A DNA stretch of 64,000 nucleotides from Hyaloperonospora brassicae (Eukaryota; Oomycota; Peronosporomycetes; Peronosporales; Peronosporaceae): assembly GCA_947650285.1 (NCBI GenBank), contig CANTFL010001489.1, positions 1 to 64,000 on the forward strand, given 5' to 3'. Positions 23,640 to 33,668 of this stretch are shown piece by piece. The position numbers were made by a program, and so were the translations under genes. The notes beneath the pieces are model-generated. The model was not told where the DNA came from. It saw only the letters and a program-made list of their open reading frames with translations, and searched no databases. The stretch's first letter is position 1. Every line of letters starts with the position of its first letter.

Positions 23640-26075
23640 TTACTGGTGCGTACCGTCGTCGACGAACCCCACGACCGGAGATGCCTCTCACCTGTTGCTA
23701 TTGTCGCACCCTCCCGCACCCTCGTCTCCTAAAGGCAAGTAAATTCCAGCAGGCCCTCTCGGGTTTTCTGACAAAAGTGCGCGAAGCAGCCGCTCTGTCG
23801 TTCTTACTTGGCCCCCGACCCCATCACATTCTGAGTGAGAAACCCACACGTCACCTCATGTGCCGCACGTCTTCCAATTTGTGTGCGTCCTCTCTGCCAG
23901 CGCCGCGAGCGCACACGTAAAGTCTCCGAGGATCCCCTAGTAACGACGTGTGGCGCCTTCGCGTCCGTCCCCGCAAATGTCAAGCCATTTATAAAGCGCC
24001 TCTGTAAAAATCACGAAGACAGCTACACGCTTGATCTCTCTGTCGACGTCGTGAATCCACGCGCATGGTACAGGAAGGATAAGACTAAAGTTTGTTTGCT
24101 TCGGAAAACGACAGGAGCAGAGCAGAATAAGGAGGGAGAGGACCGCACCGAGCGTGTATTCGATAGCCGGCTCCGTGATACCGGTGATTAGGTCAGTGTC
24201 AAATGCCTCCAACTCTCGCCACTACTCTGCCGCGTTTGTCAAGCATTAGCGTCGCGCACTGTAGCTTAAAAGACCGAATCGTCGTGGCACGCCTACGACA
24301 CATCAAGTGCGGCCTTATGTCAAAGCTCTTGTATATGCCGTGATGATCAATCAGAGCGAGCTAAGTGCTGCTCCACAATGATCGACCAAAAGACGTCCAG
24401 TCGTACTCGACCCACGTTTGTAGCTCGCTTAGAGCATAATGTAGGGACTGGATAGTTTTAGCCAGGGTATCAGGGTGGTATTCTAATCAGCTCATAAAGG
24501 TTTCACCTTTCTTTGGTTGTGCTGGACCCTTCGGCGTCTGACGCCGCCATGTCGCCCTTTCGATTTAGTTTTCCATCTTGCGGCGGTTGCGTTAATGAAG
24601 TTCGGACGGTGTCAGCAAAGGGTGGGAAGCTCGTGGCCCAAGCAAACTAGCGACCTTCATGACCACACTGTCTGTATCAAGGGCCAGGCGTGCTAAAATT
24701 TGTAACGCCGTCGCGCGGTTTTTGTGTCTGCGTGGTGCCGCCAGTGTAGCCGCATGGTCTTCGGCCTCTCGTATAGCCTCTGCCGCCGCGAGTCACTTGC
24801 CGACAGCATCGTCTGACGATGTCAGTGTCCCTCGCGGAGGAGTGTTCTGAACGGGCGTTGCCGCTTCACGATACGTCATCAGTGCCTGGGCTTCAACGTC
24901 ATGCGCCGCAAGGATCGCGTCCAAACCTGAAGGAAGATGGGCGTCTAGATCGCCCGTGGAATCGCATACAGCCTAGTCTGTGCCGTCGCTCATGGTCTTC
25001 TCAGCGTCGGGTGGATGCAGGACACAGGGCAATTGGGACGCCTCGAGCTCATCGATGTCCATCGTAGCTGCAATTGACCCTGTCTCCCGACCGAAAGCCG
25101 TGAAAGCGGCAACGGTGGCCTCGGACCCCGCAGCCGACACCTGCGCCACAGCTGACGAAGATGAGGCCGGTATTTTCTGTCACACCCGAAGCAAGGTCTT
25201 CTTGTATCTGCATTGCTAGAGAAAACCGCCTCCATGTCACCAACTACAATCGTCGCCGATGTGTAATTAGGTGATGCCTCTATATTCTACTAACCCCTCG
25301 CTGATTCATATATGTCCTTTGCCGGATCCGCGGCAAGCTACGATGGCACTGTCGTCGAACGCACAGCCGCCCCCGTAGTCGCGGTCGGTACCACTGGCTT
25401 TGTAACCGTCTCTACGTCAACAGCATCTTAAACTATTTCGTCAGATGCTGTCGCAACTGAAGCCGCAGTATTTGTGGCCAAAGCCATCGTCTGTGCCGCC
25501 TTCGTTTTCGTGCGACAGATCACGTTGAACTCAGGAGTAATTGCTACCATGGATTTCACTCGTGCAGCCACCTCTTTTCTGCGATCAGCACTTTAAAGAC
25601 GCTCTATTGGCCCCCGCTATGTTGCCGGACGTATAAATTTGGCCTTGAGACCAGGCGCCGTTTGTTTGCGTAAAGTATCGGCCTAATTAATACAGCCGTC
25701 CGCATAAGGGTTTAGGTTCTGACGACATGTTGCCTAGCTTGTCACAGCGAGATGTTAGCCTTTTAAATCATCTCTGGATTTCTCGCCATTCAGTTCATTC
25801 TAAAGTGACTTTTACTAAGGCAGCGCTGACACGGTTCGCGATTGCTCTTTCGCGGGTGTATTAATACCTCATCGATCGTTGTAGCACCAGTCCTAATGAA
25901 TAGCATATGCTTGCTGTCCAGCTCTTCAGGGCACTCCATGGTGATAATCAATCGTTGTAAGCCGAAAACGTTCGAATTGTCAGCTTCGAGTGACTCGACG
26001 GAGAGCACAGTCGTTGGCGTCGCGGCTGCGACCCAGTCTCGGTTATTCCTAAATGATAATAGGTTTTGCTGAGCA

Positions 26076-26080
26076 CATGT
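26076..26080. repeat. Target-site duplication CATGT, left copy
   Basis: CATGT immediately precedes the left LTR and recurs directly after the right LTR at 34059-34063. Five bases is the usual Gypsy target duplication length. Confidence 0.93.
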
Positions 26081-26470
26081 TGTAACGGGGCACACCCTTG
26101 CGTAACTTAACGCAAGGGATTTGGGTGCCCCGACGGACGTACACGTGGCGAGCGAGGAAGCGTAGGTAGGGTAAAAGTAGAACTGTTATATTAATAAATT
26201 AAGTCTTTAAACTACTGTCTCTTCGTTTGACTTAATTCAATTATACTAATATAACTGCATGTATGGTGACGTCTCGTCACCACTCATTGCGCGCGTCTTG
26301 CGGCGATTGGTGGGTTGATATCATCACGATATCAACCAATGAACAGACCCTTCTGGTCGACCCTTCAATATCACCGCTTCGGTGATATTGTTTAAAGAAT
26401 ATCCATCTTTATATTCTTTATTGTCACTTTCCTTAAGTGACAATATTATGTAACGGGCTGCCCCGTTACA
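26081..26470 (-). repeat. Left LTR (3' LTR in sense orientation), 390 bp
   Basis: It begins TGTAACGGGGCA and ends TGCCCCGTTACA, a perfect 12-bp terminal inverted repeat. It contains perfect internal hairpins at 26095-26118 (9-bp arms), 26313-26337 (10-bp arms) and 26366-26390 (11-bp arms). By eye it is identical to 33669-34058. Confidence 0.95.
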
Positions 26471-26482
26471 TCACCCCCCCTT
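26471..26482 (-). other. Polypurine tract
   Basis: On the sense (minus) strand AAGGGGGGGTGA directly abuts the 3' LTR, the expected site and composition of the plus-strand primer for reverse transcription. Confidence 0.8.
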
Positions 26483-26600
26483 AACTGATAGTCACCGTGT
26501 GACTATCGAAATATGGAGGCCACCCGTTGGCCACCATTGGGACAGGGAGTACTTGTTTGGTCCGTTCCACTCACTTTCCGCTTGACCTCGCATAGCTAAC

Positions 26601-28204
26601 ATGTCTATGCGAGGTGACTCAAGACCCACACAGCCTGGTGCTGTGCAAGCCTCTGCGGCAGACGCTTCGTCGTCTGCCGCCCTTCTTCGCCTGCAGCAAC
26701 AGGTGCTGCAGGTGCACGCGGTATCACGCCGCGTGCGTACGATGACCCCGATGTGGAGGTCATCTACTCTGGCGAGTCAGACGTGTCTGACTCGGGCAAT
26801 GCTCCAGAGGCGTCTCGCTCACCGGCGACGCCTCGGTATTCGCCAAGGCCACTGCCGAACGAACGGACTCGTGAGTTGCAACACAGTCTGTTCGGCAGTG
26901 ATGACGAATCTGATGATGAGTATGTTTGCTCATCACCGCAATCAGCTCGTGCTCCTTCGCACGAGCGACTTGACGATGGTGCAACCCATCGTCATACCGA
27001 CAGCCGTGGTACCAACAAAGGTACCACTGTGAAGCGTGATGAGCTGAAGCCGTGGCGTTTGCCCGAACGGCTCATCAATAGCCTGTCTCACGAGACAGGC
27101 CAACACCATCGAATACCCTTATTCGATGCAACCGAGCTTCACGGCTTGAGTCCCAGCGCGAAGAACTTTCGCGCTGAAGAAGACTTTTATCTCGATGTCT
27201 TCCTTAGACATCGATGGTACAATAGCAACCAAAAGCGTGACAAAACATCGCTTTTGGCTGCGTGGAACGCGTTCGTCCAAAACGTCAAGAATTTTGGACG
27301 AGAGGGGTGGCTCAAGAAACTTGAGGCAACACGCCTCAGGTTCGAACGGCGAACGCCAACCGGTGCTAGGTACCGGTTGCATTGTTTATCGAGTGAGGCA
27401 GGCATTCCTTGCCTCACATGGGGAGACCCTTGTGCGAGTTGTGTTGACAACTCGCAGCGTGCACATAGGGATGTGTACTCCCTAAGTTCGCCCTGGGGAA
27501 GGGCACATCTCTCGGAGGAGATGCGTGACGCGATTGCAAACTTGCAATCCGTCTACAAGCGCCTAGGGCGCGTGTTTACCGATGGGCCACAGGACTCATC
27601 GGATGGGTCTCGTCATATTGGTGGACGAGACCTTCAACATCCATCAACAGCTGAGAGCGGGGCTCCCAGCTGTTCCAAGAGGGTGGATACCCCCGCCACT
27701 GGACGAGGTAGCTCGTCCTTGATCCTGAATCGTCACGGTGATTCAAGATACGCTCCACTAGAAAGCGTTGATCACCGTGAGCATCCACCAAAGGATGTGG
27801 TGGAGGAGGAAAGACCTCCTCCAGAACCCCAGGCCCACCATCTCGACCCTTACGAGATGGATCGCGCAATCGATGAATTGCGCGATGACTTGAAGCACGA
27901 GCGCGACCGACGCTATGCTTTGACCGACACCGTGCGGAAGAACCGCAAGGATCACGAGGCTGATCGGGCGAGGGATCGCGCCGATTATGCCACGGCGCAG
28001 CTTCAGGTCGAGCGGGATGTCCGCTCCCTTTTCGGCGAGCTGGCGACAGCTCGCGGAGAGATAACTCGGTTGAATACCGAGGTATCATATCTGCGCGACC
28101 AGACGGATCGTCTGGAGCGCGAACGCAAGAACTTGATGGATGTTCTTGAACGTGGGGGCTATCTTCATCGGAAGAAGAAGGCTCGTACTGACAGTACGAC
28201 CTAA
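26601..28204 (+). CDS. Antisense accessory open frame of the Gypsy element (frameshifted near its start)
   Basis: On the strand opposite gag-pol, a frame is open from 26618 to 28204, over 520 codons. An ATG-led frame ([18 protein letters not shown], 26601) runs in another phase and would join it by a small shift around 26690-26740. The main frame reads [19 protein letters not shown] (acidic, serine-rich), [40 protein letters not shown] and [14 protein letters not shown]. It then has a charged predicted coiled coil (27857-28160: [14 protein letters not shown] to [16 protein letters not shown]) and a basic end (HRKKKAR), possibly a nuclear signal. It overlaps the integrase linker and chromodomain antisense from 27576 to 28204. 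No family is recognised. Antisense accessory genes are known in plant Grande Gypsy elements (gene23). It could be expressed or chance; its length argues for the former. Confidence 0.5.
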
Positions 28205-28808
28205 GCCTCCCCACGTAAAACGTAGGATGCGTGCGCATCCTACGTGGCAATTCGAGTGTGTATGCATTGCCCTTGCGATGCAACACTCGAAATGGCCCAA
28301 TGTATTTCGGCAGTAGTTTACTACTGCCGACACTAGTGACTGCATGTCCAGGTAGGTTTACCGTTGACAGTAGTACTAGGTCATTAACCTTAAATGAAAG
28401 AACATTTGCTCTTCCATTCTTGTCTGCGTTCCGTTTCTGACGGTCCACCGCATTTGCGATGGAGTCCTGAACGAAACGGACTACCGCTTCTCGAGTCAGC
28501 AGGAAGTTCTCTGCTGACTCTTTGTTTTGTTTAGCAGTGCGCTGCGTGCGCACTGCTAAGAGATTGCTCTCTTCTTCAGCGAGGTTGTCTTCTTCCTCGC
28601 TGGCATAATCGTTGGCGATGCTGAATATACCAGCATCGTCATCATCATCCGAATCAATAATAGCGTCTTCGCTATTATTGAGATGATCTTCTTCATCGAT
28701 GTCGACTTGATCGACATCGGCATCATACGTGACGACGTTTGCGTCGACACGTGATGAGCAAGAGCCAAAACGGTTTTTGCTCGAGCGAGTCCCTCCCCCC
28801 TTATCCAA
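27576..28808 (-). CDS. Gypsy pol 3' part: integrase C-terminal domain and chromodomain
   Basis: This continues pol in the -1 frame after the G-run shift near 28800. An acidic linker ([15 protein letters not shown] and DSDDDDDAG) is followed by [20 protein letters not shown] and the GPY/F-type segment [30 protein letters not shown] (about 28330-28200). A proline/serine/arginine-rich linker of about 140 residues follows. It ends with a chromodomain (about 27770-27597): [45 protein letters not shown]. The aromatic cage positions look filled (F, W, W). Chromodomains target such elements to methylated histones. The stop is at 27576. The linker and chromodomain overlap the antisense frame. Confidence 0.9.
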   Translation of the reverse strand: MDKGGGTRSSKNRFGSCSSRVDANVVTYDADVDQVDIDEEDHLNNSEDAIIDSDDDDDAGIFSIANDYASEEEDNLAEEESNLLAVRTQRTAKQNKESAENFLLTREAVVRFVQDSIANAVDRQKRNADKNGRANVLSFKVNDLVLLSTVNLPGHAVTSVGSSKLLPKYIGPFRVLHRKGNAYTLELPRRMRTHPTFYVGRLRSYCQYEPSSSDEDSPHVQEHPSSSCVRAPDDPSGRADMIPRYSTELSLRELSPARRKGSGHPARPEAAPWHNRRDPSPDQPRDPCGSSARCRSKHSVGRARASSHRAIHRLRDPSRKGRDGGPGVLEEVFPPPPHPLVDAHGDQRFLVERILNHRDDSGSRTSYLVQWRGYPPSWNSWEPRSQLLMDVEGLVHQYDETHPMSPVAHR

Positions 28809-31800
28809 GAGTCACACTCTAGAAGGGTGGGCACACGTGGATGGCGTAGGCCATTCACGTAAAACGGTGTGTGCTGTGTTGAAGCATGCACCGAATTATT
28901 GATGGCGAATTCCACCATGGGTAGGAATTCGCTCCAACTCGGAAACGAGTGGACATATCCTCGAAGAATCTCTTCGAGGACACGGTTCGCACGTTCCGTC
29001 TGACCATCTGTTTCTGGATGGTCAGAAGTGGACATCTTCAATCGTGTTCCGAGAGTACGGAACACGGTTTTCCAAAATTCCGCCGTGAACCGAGGGTCAC
29101 GGTCGGATACGAGTTCACGGGGTAACCCGTGGAGTCTAAAGACCGTGTCTAGAAAGACACGAGCACAACCTTGAGCCTTGATTGACTCAGGGACAGCAGC
29201 AAGATGGACCATCTTGCTGAATCGGTCCACAAACACAAGAATACCATTATTCTTGTGAGCGTCTTCGGGAAACCCGAAGACGAAGTCCATTGAAACGGAC
29301 TGCCAGCACTCTGTCGGAACAGGCAGAGGCTGCAATGGCGCACGGGATGAAGGACTAGGCTTCACCCGTTGACATACTTCGCAAGCACGGATGTACTTGC
29401 GAACAAACTGATACTGGCGGGGCCAGTAAAAGTCGCGACTTACCGTGAGGTAAGTCTTTTCTCTACCACGATGGCCGCTTGTTGGGGCATCGTGACACTC
29501 ATACATGATGCGCAATCGCAAATCATGATGAGCGGGTACGACGACACGAGGCGTGTCGTCGGCAACAGCTGTATAGTACAGCAATCCGTTGCGTGTACTA
29601 TACCGATCCGATGAGGATCGGTACAAAGCCGGTAAATCCCTCATGGATTTACTGGATGGATTCACCAGATGATCCATCAATCGCAGAAGATCCTTATCTT
29701 CCGCGTATGCCTTTCGTACGTCGTCAAGTAAACTTGACGACGGGACACTGACTGACAGTGTCGCAACAGTGGGCTTGTCCTCACTGTTGGATTGCGCGTC
29801 CGGCTCGAAATCGGGCCGGCGCGAAAGAGCATCCGCGACGACATTGAGTCGTCCCGGTTTATACTCCACGGAGAAGTTATACTCCGCGAAGAAAGACAGC
29901 CACCTCGCCATTCTTTGCGAGAGGTGTGGGCTGTTTACGGCCGTGCGTAATGACGCATGGTCCGTGTAGACAACAAACGGTCTATCTCCCAAGAGATAGA
30001 CGCGAAATTTAGCCAGTGCGTATTTCATGGCAAGGAGTTCCTTGTCATGCACTGGGTAATTACGCTCAGCTGCTTGCAGCTGACGCGATTGATAACAGAT
30101 GACGCGCTCCGCGCCATCTGCATCAAACTGCATTAACGCACAGCCGATTGCGAAATCGCTGGCGTCACAGACCACATGAAATGGTCTGTCCTGATCTGCA
30201 ATCGCCAAGATCGGCGATTGCATCAAGCTTTGCTTGATACCTTCAAAGGAACGCTGACACTCAGCGTTCCATGACCACTTGACATTTTTCTTGAGCAAGC
30301 AAGAAAGATGAACAGTCATCTCGGCGTAGTTGCGCGAGTACTTGTGCAAGTACGCCGCAAGACCAAGGAACTTCCTTAGTCCCTTGACATCGACTGGCAC
30401 TGGCCAGTCGGTGATCGCCTTGATCTTTTCGGGATCAGGGCGTACGCCGTGTTTTCCCACGATGCACCCAAGAAGTGGTATTTCGCTAGCCGCGAATATA
30501 CACTTCTTGAGGTTGGCGTACAACTTATGCTTGCGCATAAGTTGAAGAACCTGACGAACGTGAGTTCTGTGAACTTCAACGTCCGTCTTCCCGTCCATAG
30601 CCCGGCTATGGACGAACACATCGTCGAAGTAACTCGGTGCGAAGTCTCGCACCGGTCTCAACAGATTTGTTACACATCTGTTGAATGTTGCAGGGGCATT
30701 ACTCAGCCCCTGTGGCATTACTAGCCACTCCCACAGCATCCCGCTGGGGGTACTCACTGCTGTGAACGGGACGTCCCGTTCACGCATCAGGATCTGATAG
30801 AATCCATCCATCAGATCCATGGACGAAAAGATGGTACTCTTTGACATACCATCTATGATTACGTCCTTCCTCGGTATCGGCGTCTGAGCCGGTACCGTTG
30901 CAGCATTCAACTTGTTGAATGCGTGCACTATCCGCCACCCTCCTGTGGCCTTTCGCACACAGAAGGTCGGAGAGCTGTGAGGGGATGTTGATTCCCTCAC
31001 ATGGCCCGCTGCTAAGCGATCGGCAAAGAACTTGTCGATCGCTATCACTTGTTCACGAGGCAGTGGCCACTGCTTCATGACACAGTATTTCGAGCCCGGT
31101 TTGAGCTCGATCTCGTGTCGAGTGCCTTTGTCCTTAGGCAACTCGCAAGGTACGGATTCAGGGAACACATCCCTGAATTCGATCAAATCCTTATACAAAG
31201 GATTTGCCTGAAGTGACTCCCAGGATTGGGACGCGTATCGCTCAATCCGAGTCTTCTCATCGAGGACACTTTCGTCCATCGATGAGCTGCTGAGAACCCG
31301 TTCGTTCTCAGCAAATACTGTTGCCGACCGAATGTCGGTCACATACTCGTCCTCTGTGACGAGTACGCAGATCTGCTTGACTTTGCCACTACGCAGATCA
31401 CGCAAGAACCGTTTCGGTTCTAGCGTTGGCAACTGAGTTATCTCCGAAGTCAACTTCGGAGGCACAATCAGATCAAGCGTATAAGCGCCTACGCTTGATC
31501 CGTCATTAACCAAGACGTTCAACGTCTCGGTTTCTTCCTGGGATCTTGCTTCCACAGGTTGCTGAGGGCCTGATCCCTCAGCAAGCAACTCTTGAGGAAC
31601 TCCTTCCTCAAGTACGTGGGGACTTATTCCCTCGACGTCTTCCGACTGTGGCTGTGCAACCACAGTCAGGAACCGATCCTCTACGGTCGACTCTCCAGTC
31701 GACCTAGGATTTTCATGTTGCCCCTTGGGGGCAACAGATTTCTTTCTTCTAAGATGCTGCCCGCTAGGCATGCATCCATGTCCCGGTCCACTCGACTTAT

Positions 31801-32485
31801 TCGAGTGGTGGACCTTCGGCGCAGCCTGTACTTCTGTACAGCCGCCGGGAGCTTGCTCCACAGTGTAGTGATCAACTACACTGTGACCTTGTGCAGTCGT
31901 GCTAACGACCGTACCGCAAGTGAGGCCATCGCACTCACTCGCAGAACATCCACACGCTTGTGGACGCTCCAAGATGTTCATCAGATGGCCATCTGATGAA
32001 CAAGCAGCAGGCATCTTCACGGATCGATGCTGCCAGCTCACCCTTGGCTCGTATTTTCTGAGCCAAGGTAATCCCAGGATGACATCAAATTTGTCATCCA
32101 GATCTAGTACGATGAAATCATCATCGTACTGCTCGCCCTCTAACGTGTAGTGGATTCCTACTACACGTTTCTCAACGGTTATCGATGCGCCTGTTGCAAG
32201 GCGCACCGTCATCCTTGTGAGGGGAATGTCGCGCTCAACGAACTTGAGCCTACGACCCTCTAGTGACTGGCGACGAACAAAGTTGTTCGACGCCCCACAG
32301 TCTACTAGGGCACGAAGCGACAAGTCATTTGTCGCTTCCAACTTCAAGGTGATGAGCGAAACATCATCACCAGGTGCAGAGACACACAATGATTGTGTAT
32401 CTGGAGCAACTTTCGTCAAGAGGTTTGCAAATTCTCTTGAGGTTGCTGGATCAGTAGGGCGCTCCGCCCCTACTGACCCCGACCA
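28556..32485 (-). CDS. Gypsy pol: protease, reverse transcriptase, RNase H, integrase core
   Basis: The pol frame is entered by -1 shift from gag at 32485. Numbering from 32419: protease LVDCGASNNFV at 38-48, with Cys where Ser/Thr is usual after the catalytic Asp, and ILGLPWL at 114-120. Reverse transcriptase spans about 430-655: SSMDLMDGFYQI, MPQGLSNAPATF and the catalytic YFDD at 597-600. RNase H spans about 745-870: VVCDASDFAIGC, DKELLAM, YTDHASL. Integrase: the zinc motif H-x-H-x-C-x-x-C at 976-1016 (GHRGREKT to CEVCQRVK), then SMDFVFGFP, VSDRDPRF and DGQTERANR holding D, D and E. The frame runs out at 28556 after a one-base shift at a G run near 28800; the authentic continuation is the 27576-28808 frame. 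Confidence 0.95.
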   Translation of the reverse strand, partial: WSGSVGAERPTDPATSREFANLLTKVAPDTQSLCVSAPGDDVSLITLKLEATNDLSLRALVDCGASNNFVRRQSLEGRRLKFVERDIPLTRMTVRLATGASITVEKRVVGIHYTLEGEQYDDDFIVLDLDDKFDVILGLPWLRKYEPRVSWQHRSVKMPAACSSDGHLMNILERPQACGCSASECDGLTCGTVVSTTAQGHSVVDHYTVEQAPGGCTEVQAAPKVHHSNKSSGPGHGCMPSGQHLRRKKSVAPKGQHENPRSTGESTVEDRFLTVVAQPQSEDVEGISPHVLEEGVPQELLAEGSGPQQPVEARSQEETETLNVLVNDGSSVGAYTLDLIVPPKLTSEITQLPTLEPKRFLRDLRSGKVKQICVLVTEDEYVTDIRSATVFAENERVLSSSSMDESVLDEKTRIERYASQSWESLQANPLYKDLIEFRDVFPESVPCELPKDKGTRHEIELKPGSKYCVMKQWPLPREQVIAIDKFFADRLAAGHVRESTSPHSSPTFCVRKATGGWRIVHAFNKLNAATVPAQTPIPRKDVIIDGMSKSTIFSSMDLMDGFYQILMRERDVPFTAVSTPSGMLWEWLVMPQGLSNAPATFNRCVTNLLRPVRDFAPSYFDDVFVHSRAMDGKTDVEVHRTHVRQVLQLMRKHKLYANLKKCIFAASEIPLLGCIVGKHGVRPDPEKIKAITDWPVPVDVKGLRKFLGLAAYLHKYSRNYAEMTVHLSCLLKKNVKWSWNAECQRSFEGIKQSLMQSPILAIADQDRPFHVVCDASDFAIGCALMQFDADGAERVICYQSRQLQAAERNYPVHDKELLAMKYALAKFRVYLLGDRPFVVYTDHASLRTAVNSPHLSQRMARWLSFFAEYNFSVEYKPGRLNVVADALSRRPDFEPDAQSNSEDKPTVATLSVSVPSSSLLDDVRKAYAEDKDLLRLMDHLVNPSSKSMRDLPALYRSSSDRYSTRNGLLYYTAVADDTPRVVVPAHHDLRLRIMYECHDAPTSGHRGREKTYLTVSRDFYWPRQYQFVRKYIRACEVCQRVKPSPSSRAPLQPLPVPTECWQSVSMDFVFGFPEDAHKNNGILVFVDRFSKMVHLAAVPESIKAQGCARVFLDTVFRLHGLPRELVSDRDPRFTAEFWKTVFRTLGTRLKMSTSDHPETDGQTERANRVLEEILRGYVHSFPSWSEFLPMVEFAINNSVHASTQHTPFYVNGLRHPRVPTLLECDSWIRGEGLARAKTVLALAHHVSTQTSSRMMPMSIKSTSMKKIISIIAKTLLLIRMMMTMLVYSASPTIMPARKKTTSLKKRAIS

Positions 32486-32491
32486 TTTTTT
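32451..32491 (-). promoter_or_regulatory. Putative -1 programmed ribosomal frameshift signal between gag and pol
   Basis: On the sense strand the heptamer A-AAA-AAT (32491-32485) lies in the gag frame as TCA-AAA-AAT, matching X-XXY-YYZ. Eight bases later a stem forms: TCAGTAGGGGCG with CGCCCTACTGA around a GAG loop (32476-32451), 11 pairs with one bulged G. The gag stop (32472-32470) lies inside the stem. A -1 slip enters the pol frame, which is open across this site. Because hairpins are everywhere in the element, the stem is weaker evidence than usual; the slippery heptamer in the right frame is the stronger part. Confidence 0.75.
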
Positions 32492-33624
32492 GATGGCCCG
32501 TCTCGCTGTTGCGGCTTCGCAACAGCGCTGGACCCACGCCCATTGCCCTTTCTGGCGAATGGTCGTCCATTTCGCTCAGTACTGTTTGGTACTGGGCGCG
32601 GAGCACTACACTCGTATGCGTAGTGCCCTAACTTCTGACAGCGATTGCACCTCTGCAATCGCTTGTTGCTTGTAGAGCGAGGTCTCTCGCTCTCAACATA
32701 ACAGAGGTCCATTGGTTCTGGACCTCCGATCTCTTGTCGTCTCGGTGGACGGTAAGAGTTTGAGCTAGCATGAGCCTGTCTCATGCTAAAGTCTTCCTGT
32801 TCCGCGGCTGATATCGCTTCTTCAAGCGTATTCAGCTCAAGGCGGAACAGGTGGCTCCTGACGGGCCCTTCTGCGAGCCCTTGCATGAACACCGTAATCA
32901 ACGTGTGTTCATGAACTGGGTTTGCAGTTATACTACTCGCAAGGAGTCGTATATGTTGTGCGTAAGCGTGCACATCACGCTTACCCTGCTTGAGTTTCAG
33001 GAGCTCTGAACGAGCCCTGAACTCAGCACGTGGCGGCTCAAACGTTTGTCTGAGCCGGGACTTGAAGTCATCTAGCGACCTAAACACATTTGGGTCGCTA
33101 CTCTCGAGTCCCAGGGACCAAGTTTTGGCACGCCCTGCCAAGTGGGTCTGAGCAAATGTGAGTTTCATTTGCTCATCTTCGACGCGACGAGCCCTTAGGG
33201 CTCTGTCGAGTTCGACAAACCATAGTAACAGGGAGTCCTCCGGGACTCCACTGTACTTGGAGATGTCGACTTTCATCACTTCGGGACGACGCGCATGCGC
33301 CGTCCCGCCCACAGCAGCATGGAATTGCTGCTGTCTCAACAGCTCCGTCTGTTGAGCACCGAGTTCTCTCAACTGCTCGGCCTGTTGAGAGCCTTGCTGG
33401 TGAAGCAAGGCTACTTTCTCCCTCTCGAGAGCAAGTTCATTGTGAATGAACTTGGCGATAGCAGCATGTTGTTGGTCTCTGTCTAGAGACTCCAACATGG
33501 TGCTGACGACGAGTTCGCCTACGGTAGAACTCATTCGTTCTACCGCACCCCATTCGATGTCACTCAAATGGGTAAACCCTTCACGCGTGGCGTGAAAGGT
33601 GTCTTCTTCATCCAACATGTTCAT
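32470..33624 (-). CDS. Gypsy gag polyprotein with CCHC zinc knuckle
   Basis: ATG 33624 starts a 384-residue protein. The N-terminal third is helical and glutamine-rich (LHQQGSQQAEQLREL, then TELLRQQQFHAA). The capsid-like middle reads KVDISKYSGVPEDSLLLWF, FAQTHLAGRAKTW, LDDFKSRLRQTFEPP, SELLKLKQGKRDVHAYAQH and FMQGLAEGPVR. The nucleocapsid part has CNRCQKLGHYAYEC (C-x2-C-x4-H-x4-C) followed by a basic tail ending at TAG 32470. It forms the virus-like particle and binds element RNA. The leader between the 5' LTR and the ATG is only 44 nt, and the start codon sits in a perfect 8-bp hairpin (33612-33629). Confidence 0.95.
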   Translation of the reverse strand: MNMLDEEDTFHATREGFTHLSDIEWGAVERMSSTVGELVVSTMLESLDRDQQHAAIAKFIHNELALEREKVALLHQQGSQQAEQLRELGAQQTELLRQQQFHAAVGGTAHARRPEVMKVDISKYSGVPEDSLLLWFVELDRALRARRVEDEQMKLTFAQTHLAGRAKTWSLGLESSDPNVFRSLDDFKSRLRQTFEPPRAEFRARSELLKLKQGKRDVHAYAQHIRLLASSITANPVHEHTLITVFMQGLAEGPVRSHLFRLELNTLEEAISAAEQEDFSMRQAHASSNSYRPPRRQEIGGPEPMDLCYVESERPRSTSNKRLQRCNRCQKLGHYAYECSAPRPVPNSTERNGRPFARKGNGRGSSAVAKPQQRDGPSKNGRGQ

Positions 33625-33658
33625 GTTGGATGATGTGGTCCTTGGAAGGACTACAAAG

Positions 33659-33666
33659 TGCTACCA
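33659..33666 (-). other. Primer-binding site, 8 nt
   Basis: In sense orientation, two bases after the 5' LTR, TGGTAGCA could pair with a tRNA ending UGCUACCA, as eukaryotic initiator tRNA-Met does. The match does not obviously extend further; an 8-nt site is precedented in yeast Ty3. Confidence 0.55.
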
Positions 33667-33668
33667 GG

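Larger units (their letters stand above)
19415..25560 (-). mobile_element. Long decayed non-LTR (LINE) retrotransposon
   Basis: About 6 kb on the minus strand reads, in order, an ORF1-like stretch (25560-24990, alanine/threonine-rich with stops), an endonuclease/exonuclease/phosphatase domain, a reverse transcriptase and a C-terminal region. Each is broken by stops and frameshifts. GC content is higher than in the AT-rich flanks, which sets its borders roughly at 18.9-19.4 and 25.6 kb. I found no poly-A tail or target duplication. Confidence 0.8.
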
